NCBI GenBank assembly: GCA_036227345.1
Contig: CP109468.1
Coordinates: forward strand, 930,001-994,000
Origin: Streptomyces sp. NBC_01463
Lineage (GTDB): Bacteria > Actinomycetota > Actinomycetes > Streptomycetales > Streptomycetaceae
Direction: 5' to 3'
DNA length: 64,000 bases
The notes beneath the pieces were generated by a model. It searched no databases. It worked only from the letters and a program-made list of their open reading frames with translations, and had not been told where the DNA came from. The position numbers and the translations under genes were made by a program. Positions 9,033 through 17,638 of this stretch are shown in pieces (position 1 is the stretch's first letter; every line of letters starts with the position of its first letter).

Positions 9033-10007
9033 TCATTCGCTCCGGCGCAGGCGGGGCAACAGGGGTACGGCCGCCATCAGCACCCAGGTGGTGAGAATGA
9101 ACGGCCAGGTGAAGGTGTGGCCGCCGAACGGTTTGAAGAAGGACGTCAGCGACGCGGTGAGGCCGGTGGTGGCCGCAGCGCCGAACAGGGCGTAGACCCC
9201 GGTCCAGACGGTGTTGGCCATGAACACGGCGCCGATGGCGATCGCGACGAGCACCGCGTTGTATCCGTAGATGCCGTTGGCGATCAGCTCCGTCGGCGCG
9301 CCCAGCAGCCACGCGGCGGCGATCCCGGCCGCGCTGCCGGCGGCCGCGTAGAGCACGACGCGCAGGCCGGCCAGCGCGAGGCCGACGAGCATGATCAGGC
9401 CGACGTACCAGCTCTCGACCAGGAAGATCTGGGAGACGTTGTTGAAGAACGCGTGCCACAGCGCATCCCACGACCACGCGGTGTCGCCGGTCGTGGTGCT
9501 CGACACGGCGGCCGGCGCGCCGTGCCAGACGCGGGCGAAGGACGGGGCGCCGACCACCATGACGCCGGAGACCAGGCAGAAGGGCGCGGTCAGCGGGGTG
9601 AGGCCGTACGGCGCGAGGAAGGTGCCGAGGGCCGCCATCAGCAGGGTGCACATGATGGCGCCCACGACGGTCAGCACATAGGTGGCGGGGTGGTTGCCGA
9701 GTGAGGAGACGAGGGCGATGCCGGTCAGACAGCCCGCGTACCCCTGGAGTCCGAGGGCGATGCTCCCCCGGTCGACGGCCAGCGCGCAGGCGGTGGCCGT
9801 GGCGATCAGGGTGCCCAGGGTGGCGAACAGGCCCGTCTCCCACCCCGCCGCCCAGAGTCCGGCGAGGATGAACGCGCCGGTCGCCAGGCCGGGCTGGAGG
9901 TCGACCTGGCCCACGCCGCGCAGCGAGGCCAGCAGGTAGGCGGACGGGCGGCGGCGCTCCAGCCGCCGGACGATGTCCGGCTCGGCGAGGGGCAAGGCGT
10001 GCTCCAA
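9033..10007 (-). CDS. Urea transporter, UT family
   Basis: Channel-type urea permease of about 324 residues with roughly ten TM helices. The sequence holds the family's repeated pore motifs ([15 protein letters not shown] and [17 protein letters not shown]) and the ESWYVGL stretch. It is the first gene of the urea operon and supplies the substrate. The in-frame start is uncertain: reading begins at a TTG (10007) with a poor ribosome site, while an ATG at 10054 with an excellent site (GGCAGGAG at 10069-10062) is out of frame by one base. A base gained or lost in the C-rich run near 10024 would fuse them. Either the TTG is used or the sequence holds an indel. Confidence 0.88.
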   Translation of the reverse strand: MEHALPLAEPDIVRRLERRRPSAYLLASLRGVGQVDLQPGLATGAFILAGLWAAGWETGLFATLGTLIATATACALAVDRGSIALGLQGYAGCLTGIALVSSLGNHPATYVLTVVGAIMCTLLMAALGTFLAPYGLTPLTAPFCLVSGVMVVGAPSFARVWHGAPAAVSSTTTGDTAWSWDALWHAFFNNVSQIFLVESWYVGLIMLVGLALAGLRVVLYAAAGSAAGIAAAWLLGAPTELIANGIYGYNAVLVAIAIGAVFMANTVWTGVYALFGAAATTGLTASLTSFFKPFGGHTFTWPFILTTWVLMAAVPLLPRLRRSE

Positions 10008-10193
10008 CGGCTCGGCAGAAGGGGGCCGCAGCGGCGCAAACGACGCGCAGGCATATGACTACTCCTGCCATCAATACATAAGGCGATCGGATAGTCGCGC
10101 TGCGTCGTCCCCGGGTAGACCACTCGGGTAGAGCCCCGGACCGCCCCGCGCGCTCGGTCCGGGCCGCCCGGGCCCGCTCCGTAGGTTCGCGGC

Positions 10194-10664
10194 ATGGACC
10201 GGAAGATGCCGCTGCACCGACGCACCCACCCCGATCACCATCCGGGGGTGCAGCTGTCGGTCGTCGGCGCCGTCGCGGTCGGCGGCGCCGCCGGGGCCGT
10301 TGCCCGGTACGGCGCCGAGCGCCTGTGGCCGAACGGGACGTCGGCCTTCCCGTGGACGATCCTGCTGGTCAACACGGTGGGCTGTTTTCTGATGGGCGTC
10401 CTGATGGTCACCCTGAAGCTGCGCTTCCCCGGCGCACCCCGGCTGGTCAGCCCGCTGCTCGGCACCGGTGTGCTGGGCGGGTTCACCTCGTTCTCGCACT
10501 ACACGGACAACGTGCGGGAGCTGTTCGGGAACCATCGGCCCGGCTACGCGGTCGGCTGTCTGCTGCTGACCGTGGTGGCCGCACTGGCGGCCGTGACGGC
10601 GGGCGCCTTCGCCACCCACGTCGCCTTCGGGCGCTCCCGCGGCACGGCGAGCGACGCCTCATGA
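10194..10664 (+). CDS. crcB: Fluoride exporter subunit CrcB (first of pair)
   Basis: Small four-helix membrane protein (156 residues) that forms a dual-topology or heterodimeric fluoride channel and expels fluoride. Family motifs are clear: [11 protein letters not shown], the N-x-x-G pore motif in [10 protein letters not shown], and [13 protein letters not shown] with the phenylalanine-box residues. A His/Arg-rich cytoplasmic leader of about 20 residues precedes helix 1. The stop overlaps the ATG of the second crcB (ATGA), so the two subunits are made together, consistent with a heterodimer of oppositely oriented subunits. Confidence 0.95.
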   Translation: MDRKMPLHRRTHPDHHPGVQLSVVGAVAVGGAAGAVARYGAERLWPNGTSAFPWTILLVNTVGCFLMGVLMVTLKLRFPGAPRLVSPLLGTGVLGGFTSFSHYTDNVRELFGNHRPGYAVGCLLLTVVAALAAVTAGAFATHVAFGRSRGTASDAS

Positions 10665-11035
10665 CCGACTGGCTGCTCGTCCTCGCCGGCGGGCTCGTGG
10701 GGGCGCCGCTGCGCTATCTCCTCGGGGTGGACGCGAAGTTCCGCCTCCACTCCCTCTTTCCCTGGGGCACCTTCGCGGCCAACGCGGGCGCGGCCCTGAT
10801 CCTCGGCTTCGTCGCCGAGGCGGCGACCGACGGGGACCTCGGGACCCGGCTGAACCTGCTGCTCGCCACCGGCTTCTGCGGGGCCCTGTCGACCTGGTCG
10901 ACGTTCTCCTACGAGCTGCTCACCCTGACCTCGGCCCGCCGGCTGGCCTTGGCGGCGGGCTATCTGCTGCTCACCGTGTGCGCGGGGGTGGGACTCTCGT
11001 TCGCCGGGGCCGCCGTCGCCGACGCCGTCTTCTGA
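10661..11035 (+). CDS. crcB: Fluoride exporter subunit CrcB (second of pair)
   Basis: Partner of the preceding gene, 124 residues with four TM helices. It keeps the essential Asn in the FAANAGAALILG segment and the GFCGALSTWSTFSYE segment that corresponds to TSFS in the partner. The leading arginine motif is GAPLRYLLG. Paired crcB genes are common in Gram-positive bacteria and form a heterodimeric channel. Start ATG 10661 is chosen because it overlaps the upstream stop; the longer open frame from 10325 is a shadow of the first crcB. Confidence 0.94.
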   Translation: MTDWLLVLAGGLVGAPLRYLLGVDAKFRLHSLFPWGTFAANAGAALILGFVAEAATDGDLGTRLNLLLATGFCGALSTWSTFSYELLTLTSARRLALAAGYLLLTVCAGVGLSFAGAAVADAVF

Positions 11036-11056
11036 CCAGCGCGGCACCCGGCACGA

Positions 11057-11103
11057 CCGAGCTCCGGCCCCCGCCCCTCTTCGGGGTGCGGACCGGAGCT
11101 CGG
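11057..11103. terminator. Bidirectional hairpin between crcB pair and the 58-residue gene
   Basis: CCGAGCTCCGG (11057-11067) pairs perfectly with CCGGAGCTCGG (11093-11103), and an inner GCCCC/GGGGT arm extends the stem. It lies between convergent genes and can stop transcription from both sides. Confidence 0.75.
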
Positions 11104-11113
11104 GTGGAAGCGC

Positions 11114-11290
11114 TCAGTCGATGCCGGGCAGGATGTGCGGCTCGGCGAGGTCGTCCTCGTAGCCGGCCAGCCGGATCGGCGCGGACCTGGCCCAGACCTC
11201 GATGTTGCGGAGCTTCTCGGGCCTGCGGGCCCGCTCTCCGTACCGTTCGGCCGGTCGCTTCTCGTGCTTCGTCAGTTCCGGTGTCGTCAC
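11114..11290 (-). CDS. Small conserved-looking protein of unknown function (58 aa)
   Basis: A 58-residue, highly charged protein read from GTG 11290, which is preceded by AAAGGAG with ideal spacing. The N-terminal half is basic (KHEKRPAERYGERARRPEK), the C-terminal half ends RLAGYEDDLAEPHILPGID. There is no signal peptide, membrane segment or cysteine. Third positions are strongly G/C, as in real genes here. It stands alone between two terminators, so it is its own transcription unit. I do not recognise the family; a structured small protein is possible and a peptide precursor cannot be excluded. Confidence 0.65.
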   Translation of the reverse strand: MTTPELTKHEKRPAERYGERARRPEKLRNIEVWARSAPIRLAGYEDDLAEPHILPGID

Positions 11291-11571
11291 CGCGCACTCC
11301 TTTGTGTCGCGTAGCCCCGGGCGAATGCGACGCTCCGGCTTCATATCCGGTGGTCGACCGCCCGTGATGCGGGGCAGGGCAGGATCTTTTCGGTCGCGGT
11401 GGCGCCGGGTACGGGGCGGGACGGCGGCCCGGTTGACGGGCCTGTCCCAGGACGGCCGAGGAACCTTCGTGGATCCCTTGGTGGCGTCCGTTCCCCTCAG
11501 AGTAACCAAATGAGCGCATCCATGCTCGATGGAACGTGTGCTCTGGGTCACTTTCAGCCACCGAGCAGCGA
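11291..11571. other. Intergenic region upstream of the 58-residue gene
   Basis: About 280 bp without a supported gene. It must hold the promoter of the 58-residue gene on the minus strand. An AT-richer patch around 11505-11515 (minus strand TTGGTTACTCT) is the best promoter-like stretch, but no clean -35/-10 pair can be assigned. Confidence 0.3.
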
Positions 11572-11609
11572 AAAGACCCGGCCGGGGAGTGTTCCCGGGC
11601 CGGGTCTTT
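11572..11609 (-). terminator. Terminator after the SDR gene
   Basis: AAAGACCCGGCC (11572-11583) pairs perfectly with GGCCGGGTCTTT (11598-11609), with further pairing of the inner CCGGGG. It lies downstream of the minus-strand SDR gene that ends at 11688. Confidence 0.75.
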
Positions 11610-11687
11610 CGAGGGGGGCGTGAGGCTGCGGCGGGTGTGACGCCACGGACGCCGTGGGACTCACGGAAGCCGTGGGGCAGCCGGTGA

Positions 11688-13172
11688 CTACCAGTTGGCG
11701 GGGGCGTAGTCCTTCAGGAAGCAGCCGTACATCGCCTCGCCGGCTTCGCCGCGGACGATCGGATCGTAGACGCGGGCGGCACCGTCGACGAGGTCGAGCG
11801 GGGCGTGGAAACCCTCCTCGGCCAGGCGCACCTTGTCGGGGTGCGGGCGTTCGTCGGTGATCCAGCCGGTGTCGACGGCGGTCATCAGGATGCCGTCCTT
11901 CTCGAACATCTCCTGGGCGCTGGTCCGGGTCAGCATGTTCAGCGCGGCCTTGGCCATGTTGGTGTGCGGGTGGCCCGCGCCCTTGTAGCCGCGGCCGAAC
12001 ACGCCCTCCATCGCGGAGACGTTGACCACGTAGGCGTGCCGGGCCGCCGTGGCCGCCATCGCCGGGCGGAGCCTGCTGATCAGGATGAACGGCGCGGTGG
12101 AGTTGCAGAGCTGGACTTCCAGCAGCTCGATCGGCTCGACCTCGTCGACTGTCTGGATCCAGCTGTTGGTGTGGTGCAGGTCCGGGACGAGCCCGCCCGC
12201 GTCGATCGCGGTGCCGGCGGCGATCCGCTCCAGCGAGGCCGAACCGGTCACCAGGGCGAGGTCGGTGACGTCCTGCGCGCTCAGCCCGTCCTTGCGGGCG
12301 GCCGGCAGCGCCGCCACCCGGTCGACGCTGCCGCTGCCGAAGGTGCCGATCACCTCGGCGGCCGGAAGCTCACCCGCGGGCAGCGGGGCCGACTCCGCGC
12401 CGAGCAGTTCGCTGTACGCCTGCGGGGAGCGGCGGACCGTCTGCGCGGCGTTGTTGATCAGGATGTCCAGCGGTCCCTCGGCGGCCACCGAGTCGGCCAG
12501 CGCGACGACCTGGGCCGGGTCCCGCAGATCGATCCCGACGATCTTCAGGCGGTGGATCCACTCGTCGCTGTCCGGCATCGCCTTGAAGCGGCGGATCGCG
12601 TCGTTGGGGAAGCGCGTGGTGATCGTGGTGTGCGCGCCGTCGCGGAGCAGCCGCAGCGCGATGTACATGCCGATCTTGGCGCGGCCGCCGGTGAGCAGCG
12701 CCCGGCGGCCTGTGAGGTCGGTGCGGGCGTCGCGCCGGGCGCGGTTCTCCCGGGCGCACGACTGGCAGAGCTGGTGGTAGAACGCGTCGACCTCGACGTA
12801 CCGCGTCTTGCAGATGTAGCAGGACCTGGGCCGCTGGAGGACGCCCGCGATCTCGGCGGTGGCGGAGGAGGACGGCAGGACGCCCTGGGTCTCGTCGTCG
12901 ATGCGCTCGGCCGAGCCGGTCGCCGTCGCCTCGGTCACGGCCTTGTCGTGGGCGGTCTTGGCGGCGCGGCGCTCCTGGCGGCGGCGCTGCTTCACCGTGC
13001 GGTAGACGCCGGCGGTGGCGCGGCGTACCGCGATGGCGTCCGGGTGGTCGACCTCGATGGAGTCGAGCTCGTCGAGCACGCTCAGGCAGACGGCCAGCCG
13101 CTGCGGGTCGATACCGGGACCGAACTCCTCGATACCGGGCACGAGCTCCGGGCCGTCCTCTGTCACCGTCAT
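11688..13172 (-). CDS. SDR-family protein fused to an N-terminal zinc-finger module
   Basis: A 494-residue fusion. Residues 1-110 are helical and charged; 118-139 hold a likely zinc site (Cys118, Cys121, His133, Cys136, Cys139); from 155 on a Rossmann SDR domain begins with TGGRAKIG at 161-168, then NNAAQT. The usual catalytic Tyr-x-x-x-Lys reads TNMAK, with Thr in place of Tyr, so ordinary dehydrogenase chemistry is doubtful. An insertion after NNAA enlarges the domain by about 100 residues. The ATG at 13172 follows AGAGGAA. It diverges from the SigB-type sigma gene. Substrate unknown. Confidence 0.85.
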   Translation of the reverse strand: MTVTEDGPELVPGIEEFGPGIDPQRLAVCLSVLDELDSIEVDHPDAIAVRRATAGVYRTVKQRRRQERRAAKTAHDKAVTEATATGSAERIDDETQGVLPSSSATAEIAGVLQRPRSCYICKTRYVEVDAFYHQLCQSCARENRARRDARTDLTGRRALLTGGRAKIGMYIALRLLRDGAHTTITTRFPNDAIRRFKAMPDSDEWIHRLKIVGIDLRDPAQVVALADSVAAEGPLDILINNAAQTVRRSPQAYSELLGAESAPLPAGELPAAEVIGTFGSGSVDRVAALPAARKDGLSAQDVTDLALVTGSASLERIAAGTAIDAGGLVPDLHHTNSWIQTVDEVEPIELLEVQLCNSTAPFILISRLRPAMAATAARHAYVVNVSAMEGVFGRGYKGAGHPHTNMAKAALNMLTRTSAQEMFEKDGILMTAVDTGWITDERPHPDKVRLAEEGFHAPLDLVDGAARVYDPIVRGEAGEAMYGCFLKDYAPANW

Positions 13173-13506
13173 TGCCGTTCCTCTGTTGCTTGTGCCGCCG
13201 GATTCTCTCGGCGGACCGTGGCGCGCCGCCGAGCCGGGCTCACGAGGACTGACGTCCACGGGACTGAGGTCCGGCCGCGGGCTTCTGCGCGAAGCCGCCG
13301 CACTGCGGGCCGAACGCCCCCGTCAAGTTTGCCATGTCCCGGGTGCTGCTCCATTCGGGTGCGGGAGCGGTTCCTCCCTGCGCCCGGGCCCGTCCCGCGG
13401 GAGTGCCGAAACGGCGGCCGAAAAAGAATCGCATCCAGGAGGCATGACCCCGTCATTAGCGGGCACACGAGGTCCAACGCACTTGGCAACATGGAGGGGC
13501 GACATC
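13173..13506. other. Divergent promoter region, SDR and sigma factor genes
   Basis: 334 bp between two divergent starts, so it must carry both promoters. I see no clear GGGTAC-type SigB promoter and no strong TTGACA/TATAAT pair. The sigma gene's ribosome site is AGGGG at 13494-13498. Confidence 0.35.
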
Positions 13507-14397
13507 ATGACGAGCACGACGGAGCAGGCCGGCACCATCCTCGGCGGGACGGGCACGCTGCCCGGGCAGAGCGGTGCGGAGGCTTCGGAGCTGCCCTGGA
13601 TCGAGGACACCGGCAAGGTGGCCCCGAAGGACGCGCGTGCTCTGTCGAAGGTGTTCCTCGACCGTCTGCAGGTCCTCGAGGAGGGCACGCACGAGTACCA
13701 GTACGCGCGCAACACCCTCATCGAGATGAACCTCACCCTGGTGCGGTTCGCCGCCTCGCGGTTCCGCAACCGGGGCGGCGACGACACCGAGGACATCATC
13801 CAGGTCGGCACGATCGGGCTGATCAAGGCCATCGACCGGTTCGACCTCTCGCGCGAGGTCGAGTTCGCCACCTTCGCCGTCCCCTACATCGTCGGGGAGA
13901 TCAAGCGCTTCTTCCGGGACACCACCTGGGCGGTGCACGTGCCGCGACGGCTCCAGGAGCTGCGGGTCGACCTCGCCAAGGCCAAGGAGCAGCTCGCCGC
14001 GGACCTGGACCGCGACCCGACGGTCAAGGAGCTCGCCGACCACCTCGACCTTCCCGAGGAGGAGATCATCGAGGGGCTCGTCGCGGCCAACGGCTATTCG
14101 GCCGGTTCCCTGGACACCCCGTCGGCCGAGACCGACGCCGGCAACGACCAGCGGTCCTTCGCCGACGTGATCGGCGAGCCCGACCCCGGGATGGAGACCG
14201 TCGAGAACCTCCACACACTGGCGCCGCTGCTGGAGCAGCTCGACGACCGCGAGCGCAGGATCGTGCAGATGCGCTTCGGCCAGGAGATGACGCAGTCCCA
14301 GATCGGTGCCGAGCTCGGGGTCTCGCAGATGCACGTCTCCCGGCTGATCGCGCGCATCGTCAAGCAGCTGCGGGCGGGGATGTCCGTCGAGGCGTGA
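13507..14397 (+). CDS. RNA polymerase sigma factor, SigB/SigF subfamily
   Basis: Alternative sigma factor of 296 residues with regions 2, 3 and 4. Region 2 is clear (NLTLVRFAASRF, GTIGLIKAIDRFDLSREVEFATFAVPYIVGEIKRFF), region 3 follows (VPRRLQELRVDL) and region 4 holds the DNA-binding helix-turn-helix (TQSQIGAELGVSQMHVSRLI). Short length and these motifs place it with the stress/sporulation sigmas of Streptomyces, which are controlled by anti-sigma ATPases and STAS antagonists. Members of both partner types lie at 18179-18634 and 20533-21012. The ATG at 13507 follows GGAGGGG. Confidence 0.95.
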   Translation: MTSTTEQAGTILGGTGTLPGQSGAEASELPWIEDTGKVAPKDARALSKVFLDRLQVLEEGTHEYQYARNTLIEMNLTLVRFAASRFRNRGGDDTEDIIQVGTIGLIKAIDRFDLSREVEFATFAVPYIVGEIKRFFRDTTWAVHVPRRLQELRVDLAKAKEQLAADLDRDPTVKELADHLDLPEEEIIEGLVAANGYSAGSLDTPSAETDAGNDQRSFADVIGEPDPGMETVENLHTLAPLLEQLDDRERRIVQMRFGQEMTQSQIGAELGVSQMHVSRLIARIVKQLRAGMSVEA

Positions 14398-14425
14398 CCT
14401 TCGGCACATGAGAGCATCCCGTCCT

Positions 14426-14632
14426 ATGGATCTCTCCCCACTGGAACTGGCCGTGCACCGGCTTCGTGACGCCGAGGCGGCAGCGGACGCCGGGCGCGCG
14501 GACGTCGAACTGGAAGCGGTGCTCGCGGTCCGCGCGGGCGCGGACATCGACGCGGTGTCCGGGCTCGCCGGCATCACCCCGCACGATCTGCTCAGGCTGG
14601 AGAAGCTCACCGGGGACATCCCCCCGAGCTGA
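14426..14632 (+). CDS. Small hypothetical protein downstream of the sigma factor
   Basis: A 68-residue acidic, alanine-rich helical protein beginning MDLSPLELAVHRLRDAEA. The second half (VLAVRAGADIDAVSGLAGITPHDLLRLEKLTG) resembles a short helix-turn-helix, but this is only an impression. It starts 28 bp after the sigma gene and is followed by a terminator, so the two probably form one transcript. Third positions are G/C rich. Function unknown. Confidence 0.6.
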   Translation: MDLSPLELAVHRLRDAEAAADAGRADVELEAVLAVRAGADIDAVSGLAGITPHDLLRLEKLTGDIPPS

Positions 14633-14665
14633 ACCACCAGCGCCCGGACAACCTTCATCAGCCGG

Positions 14666-14697
14666 ACGACGCCCGACCGCACAGCGGCGGGCGTCGT
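14666..14697 (+). terminator. Terminator after sigma factor and small gene
   Basis: ACGACGCCCG (14666-14675) pairs with CGGGCGTCGT (14688-14697), extended inward by CCGC/GCGG pairing around an ACA loop. It is followed by a short T-containing stretch. Confidence 0.7.
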
Positions 14698-14756
14698 TCA
14701 CATATGCTGCGGGGCGACGACGGGCAGCCCGCTCGGGCGCGACGAGAGGGTGAACC

Positions 14757-16019
14757 GTGGCTGAGATGCGTACCAGCTCCCCCACCCGGCATCCGGTTGC
14801 GGCGGCGTTTCCGCTGCAGACCGGCTCCGCACCGGCCGGCCGGCCCTCCGTCTGGGACCTCAACGCCGCCATCCTCCTGGTCGAGGACGACGCCGGCGAC
14901 GCCCTGCTCGTCGAGGAGATGCTCGCCGACGGCGAGCTGGACTCCGCGCTCACCTGGTGCAAGAACCTGACCGAGGCGCTCACCTTCCTCCGCGGCCACC
15001 GGACCCCCGTCTGTGTCCTGCTGGACCTGCACCTTCCCGACGTCAACGGCCTGAGTGCCGTGAACCGGATCCTGGAGACCACTCCGGACGCCGCCATCGT
15101 GGTGCTGACCGGCCTGGCGGAGGCCGAGGCGGGGCTCGACGCGGTGGCCACCGGTGCGCAGGACTATCTCGTCAAGGGGCGGATCGACCCGCAGGCACTG
15201 TCGCGCGCGGTCCGCTACGCCCTCCAGCGCAAGCAGGTCGAGCGGGCGGCGGCGGCCCTGCGCGCCACCCAGCTGATGGCCCAGGAGAACGCGCGCCTCG
15301 AACGGGGGCTGCTGCCCGTCCCGCTGCTCAACGACGACGGCTTCGAGGCCGTCGCCACGTACGAGCCGGGCCGTGCCCACGGACTGCTCAGCGGCGACTT
15401 CTACGATGTGGTCCAGAGACCCGACGGCACCGTCCACGCCGTGATCGGTGACGTGTCCGGGCACGGTGCGGCGGAGGCAGCCCTCGGGGTCTGCCTGCGG
15501 GTGGCCTGGCGCACCGCGGTGCTGTGCGACACCGGCCAGCTCGAACAGCTCGCGCTGCTGGAGGAGATACTCGTCGCCGAGCGTTCCGACCCCCATGTCT
15601 TCGCGACCGTCACCTCGCTCGTCTTCCCGCCCGGCGGGGACCACGTCCGCATCGTCAGGGCGGGACACCCGGGGCTCCTGGTACGCAACGGCACGGACAT
15701 CGACTGGGTGGAGCCCGAGGGCGGCATCGCGCTCGGGCTGCTGCCGGGCCACGGCCAGTGGATCTCGACCGAGCACGCGCTGGCGCCGGGCTCCGGTCTC
15801 GTACTCTTCACCGACGGCCTCTTCGAGGGGCGCACCGGACCGGACACCCGGCTGGGCGAGGAAGGACTGCTGGCCATGGCCCGGGACCGGTCCCGACTGC
15901 CGGCGCGGCCGTTCGTCGACGCGCTGGTCGCCGGCGCCACCGAAGGGGCGGCCCCTTACGGCGGCCTCGCCGACGATGTGGCCGTGCTGCATCTCGCCTG
16001 GAAAAGGAACACCTCATGA
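14757..16019 (+). CDS. Response regulator with C-terminal SpoIIE-type PP2C phosphatase
   Basis: A 420-residue output protein that probably dephosphorylates an anti-sigma antagonist when phosphorylated. The receiver domain spans about 38-150: acidic pocket EDD at 43-45, phosphoacceptor Asp90 in LLDLHLPD, Lys140 in LVKGR. A helical linker (RKQVERAAAALRA) leads to the PP2C domain (about 190-415) with metal-binding SGDFYD, GDVSGHG, FTDGLFE and ADDVAVL. All catalytic residues are intact. The GTG at 14757 is taken as start; an ATG lies three codons later. Its stop overlaps the start of the kinase gene, so a direct phosphorelay partnership is likely. Confidence 0.93.
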   Translation: MAEMRTSSPTRHPVAAAFPLQTGSAPAGRPSVWDLNAAILLVEDDAGDALLVEEMLADGELDSALTWCKNLTEALTFLRGHRTPVCVLLDLHLPDVNGLSAVNRILETTPDAAIVVLTGLAEAEAGLDAVATGAQDYLVKGRIDPQALSRAVRYALQRKQVERAAAALRATQLMAQENARLERGLLPVPLLNDDGFEAVATYEPGRAHGLLSGDFYDVVQRPDGTVHAVIGDVSGHGAAEAALGVCLRVAWRTAVLCDTGQLEQLALLEEILVAERSDPHVFATVTSLVFPPGGDHVRIVRAGHPGLLVRNGTDIDWVEPEGGIALGLLPGHGQWISTEHALAPGSGLVLFTDGLFEGRTGPDTRLGEEGLLAMARDRSRLPARPFVDALVAGATEGAAPYGGLADDVAVLHLAWKRNTS

Positions 16020-17638
16020 GCAGTGACTCGTCGGACGACACCCCGCAGCGGCCCGGACGGCTGGCGCGGCTGTCGGTCCAGAACTGGGTCCATCTGATCC
16101 TGGGCGCCTTCGTCCTGGTCGTGTGCGGCTGCCTGGTGGTCGGCGGACTCGTCCTGGCCCGAATATCCGACCGGACCACCGAACTCGTCGACCGCATCCA
16201 GCCCGCCCGCTCGGCCTCCTTCCAGCTGCAGAACGCGCTGCTCGACCAGGAGACCGGGGTCCGCGGCTTCGCCCTCACCGGCGACCCCTCCTTCCTCCAG
16301 CCGTACGCGGACGGGAAGGTCGACGAGCAGCTGCGCCTGCGGCGGGTCCGCGACGCCATGGGCGGCGGCGACCCGTACGACCGCGATCTGGACCGGATCG
16401 CCGCCGCCTCGGCGCAGTGGCGCAAGCAGCACGCCGAACCGCTGATCGCCGCGGTCCGGCGGGACGGCCCGGAGAGCCGGTCGTCGACCAGGAGCGCCGG
16501 AAGCAAGGCGGCCTTCGACATGCTCCGGCGGCTCTACACCGCGCAGCAGACCCATCTCGACACCGCCAGGGATCACGCGCGTGCCCAGCTCAATGACGCA
16601 CGCGCCACCCGTGACAAGGCCCTGATCGCGTTGGTGGCCTGCTTCATCGTGTGCGTGATCGCCCTGAGTCTGCTGCTGCACCGGGTGGTGGGCCGGCCAC
16701 TGAACGCACTGGCCGAGGCCTCCCGCCAGGTGCGGTCCGGCACCTTCCGGCGGCGGATCCAGGTGCGCGGGCCGTCCGACGTACGGGCCGTGGCGGCCGC
16801 CGTCGAGGACATGCGGTGCCGGCTGGTCGAGGAGCTCGACGCCTCCCAGGAGCGCGAGGAGCTGCTGGCGCAGCAGACGGAGGAGCTCCGCCGCTCCAAC
16901 TCCGAGCTGGAGCAGTTCGCCTATGTCGCCTCGCACGACCTCCAGGAGCCGCTGCGGAAGGTCGCGTCCTTCTGCCAGCTGCTGGACAAGCGGTACGGGA
17001 ACGAGCTGGACGGGCGCGGCAAGCAGTACATCGACTTCGCGGTCGACGGCGCCAAGCGCATGCAGGTGCTCATCAACGACCTGCTGACCTTCTCCCGGGT
17101 CGGCCGGGTCCATGACAGCTGGAACGCCGTCGATCTCGACCGCGCGCTGGACCGGGGCCTGGCCAATCTGGCAATGGTCATCGAGGAGTCGGGCACCACG
17201 GTCGTGCGGGAGGACCCGCTGCCGGAGGTGAACGGCGACGCGACGACGCTCGCGATGATCTGGCAGAACCTGATCGGGAACGCGGTGAAGTTCCGCCGTC
17301 CGGACGAGCCGAGCGTCATCACGGTCGGCTGCGTGCGGGAGGAGGACGTCTGGCACTTCACCGTGACGGACAACGGCATCGGGATCGCCCCCGAGTTCGC
17401 CGAGAAGGTCTTCGTCATCTTCCAGCGTCTGCACGCCCGCGACGAGTACGACGGCACGGGCATCGGACTCGCCCTCTGCCGCAAGATCATCGAGTTCCAC
17501 GGCGGCCGGATCTGGCTCGACCCCGAACCCCGCCAGGGAACCCGCATCCACTTCTGCCTGCCCGCCGACGCCGAAACCTCCCCGGCAGCCGCCGGGGAGA
17601 CGGCGGGCCCCGACGAGATCCCCGGAGACACCGCGTGA
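16016..17638 (+). CDS. Membrane histidine kinase with CHASE3 sensor domain
   Basis: A 540-residue kinase. One TM helix lies near 25-49, an extracytoplasmic CHASE3-type domain at about 50-198 (ALLDQETGVRGFALTGDPSFL), a second TM at 200-222, then HAMP (VVGRPLNALAEA), a short coiled coil, HisKA with phospho-His307 in YVASHDLQEPLRKV, and the ATPase domain with N box (NLIGNAVKF), G1 (DNGIGI) and G2 (GTGIGLALCRK). The HDLQEPLR form is typical of bacteriophytochrome-like kinases that signal to single-domain regulators. The ATG overlaps the upstream stop, and the gene's own stop overlaps the next start. Confidence 0.95.
   Translation: MSSDSSDDTPQRPGRLARLSVQNWVHLILGAFVLVVCGCLVVGGLVLARISDRTTELVDRIQPARSASFQLQNALLDQETGVRGFALTGDPSFLQPYADGKVDEQLRLRRVRDAMGGGDPYDRDLDRIAAASAQWRKQHAEPLIAAVRRDGPESRSSTRSAGSKAAFDMLRRLYTAQQTHLDTARDHARAQLNDARATRDKALIALVACFIVCVIALSLLLHRVVGRPLNALAEASRQVRSGTFRRRIQVRGPSDVRAVAAAVEDMRCRLVEELDASQEREELLAQQTEELRRSNSELEQFAYVASHDLQEPLRKVASFCQLLDKRYGNELDGRGKQYIDFAVDGAKRMQVLINDLLTFSRVGRVHDSWNAVDLDRALDRGLANLAMVIEESGTTVVREDPLPEVNGDATTLAMIWQNLIGNAVKFRRPDEPSVITVGCVREEDVWHFTVTDNGIGIAPEFAEKVFVIFQRLHARDEYDGTGIGLALCRKIIEFHGGRIWLDPEPRQGTRIHFCLPADAETSPAAAGETAGPDEIPGDTA

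Noticed and set aside
10070..10193. Fluoride riboswitch before the crcB pair
   Set aside because: A GGCGAT stretch is present but the conserved GGNGAUGG and later pairing elements cannot be matched.
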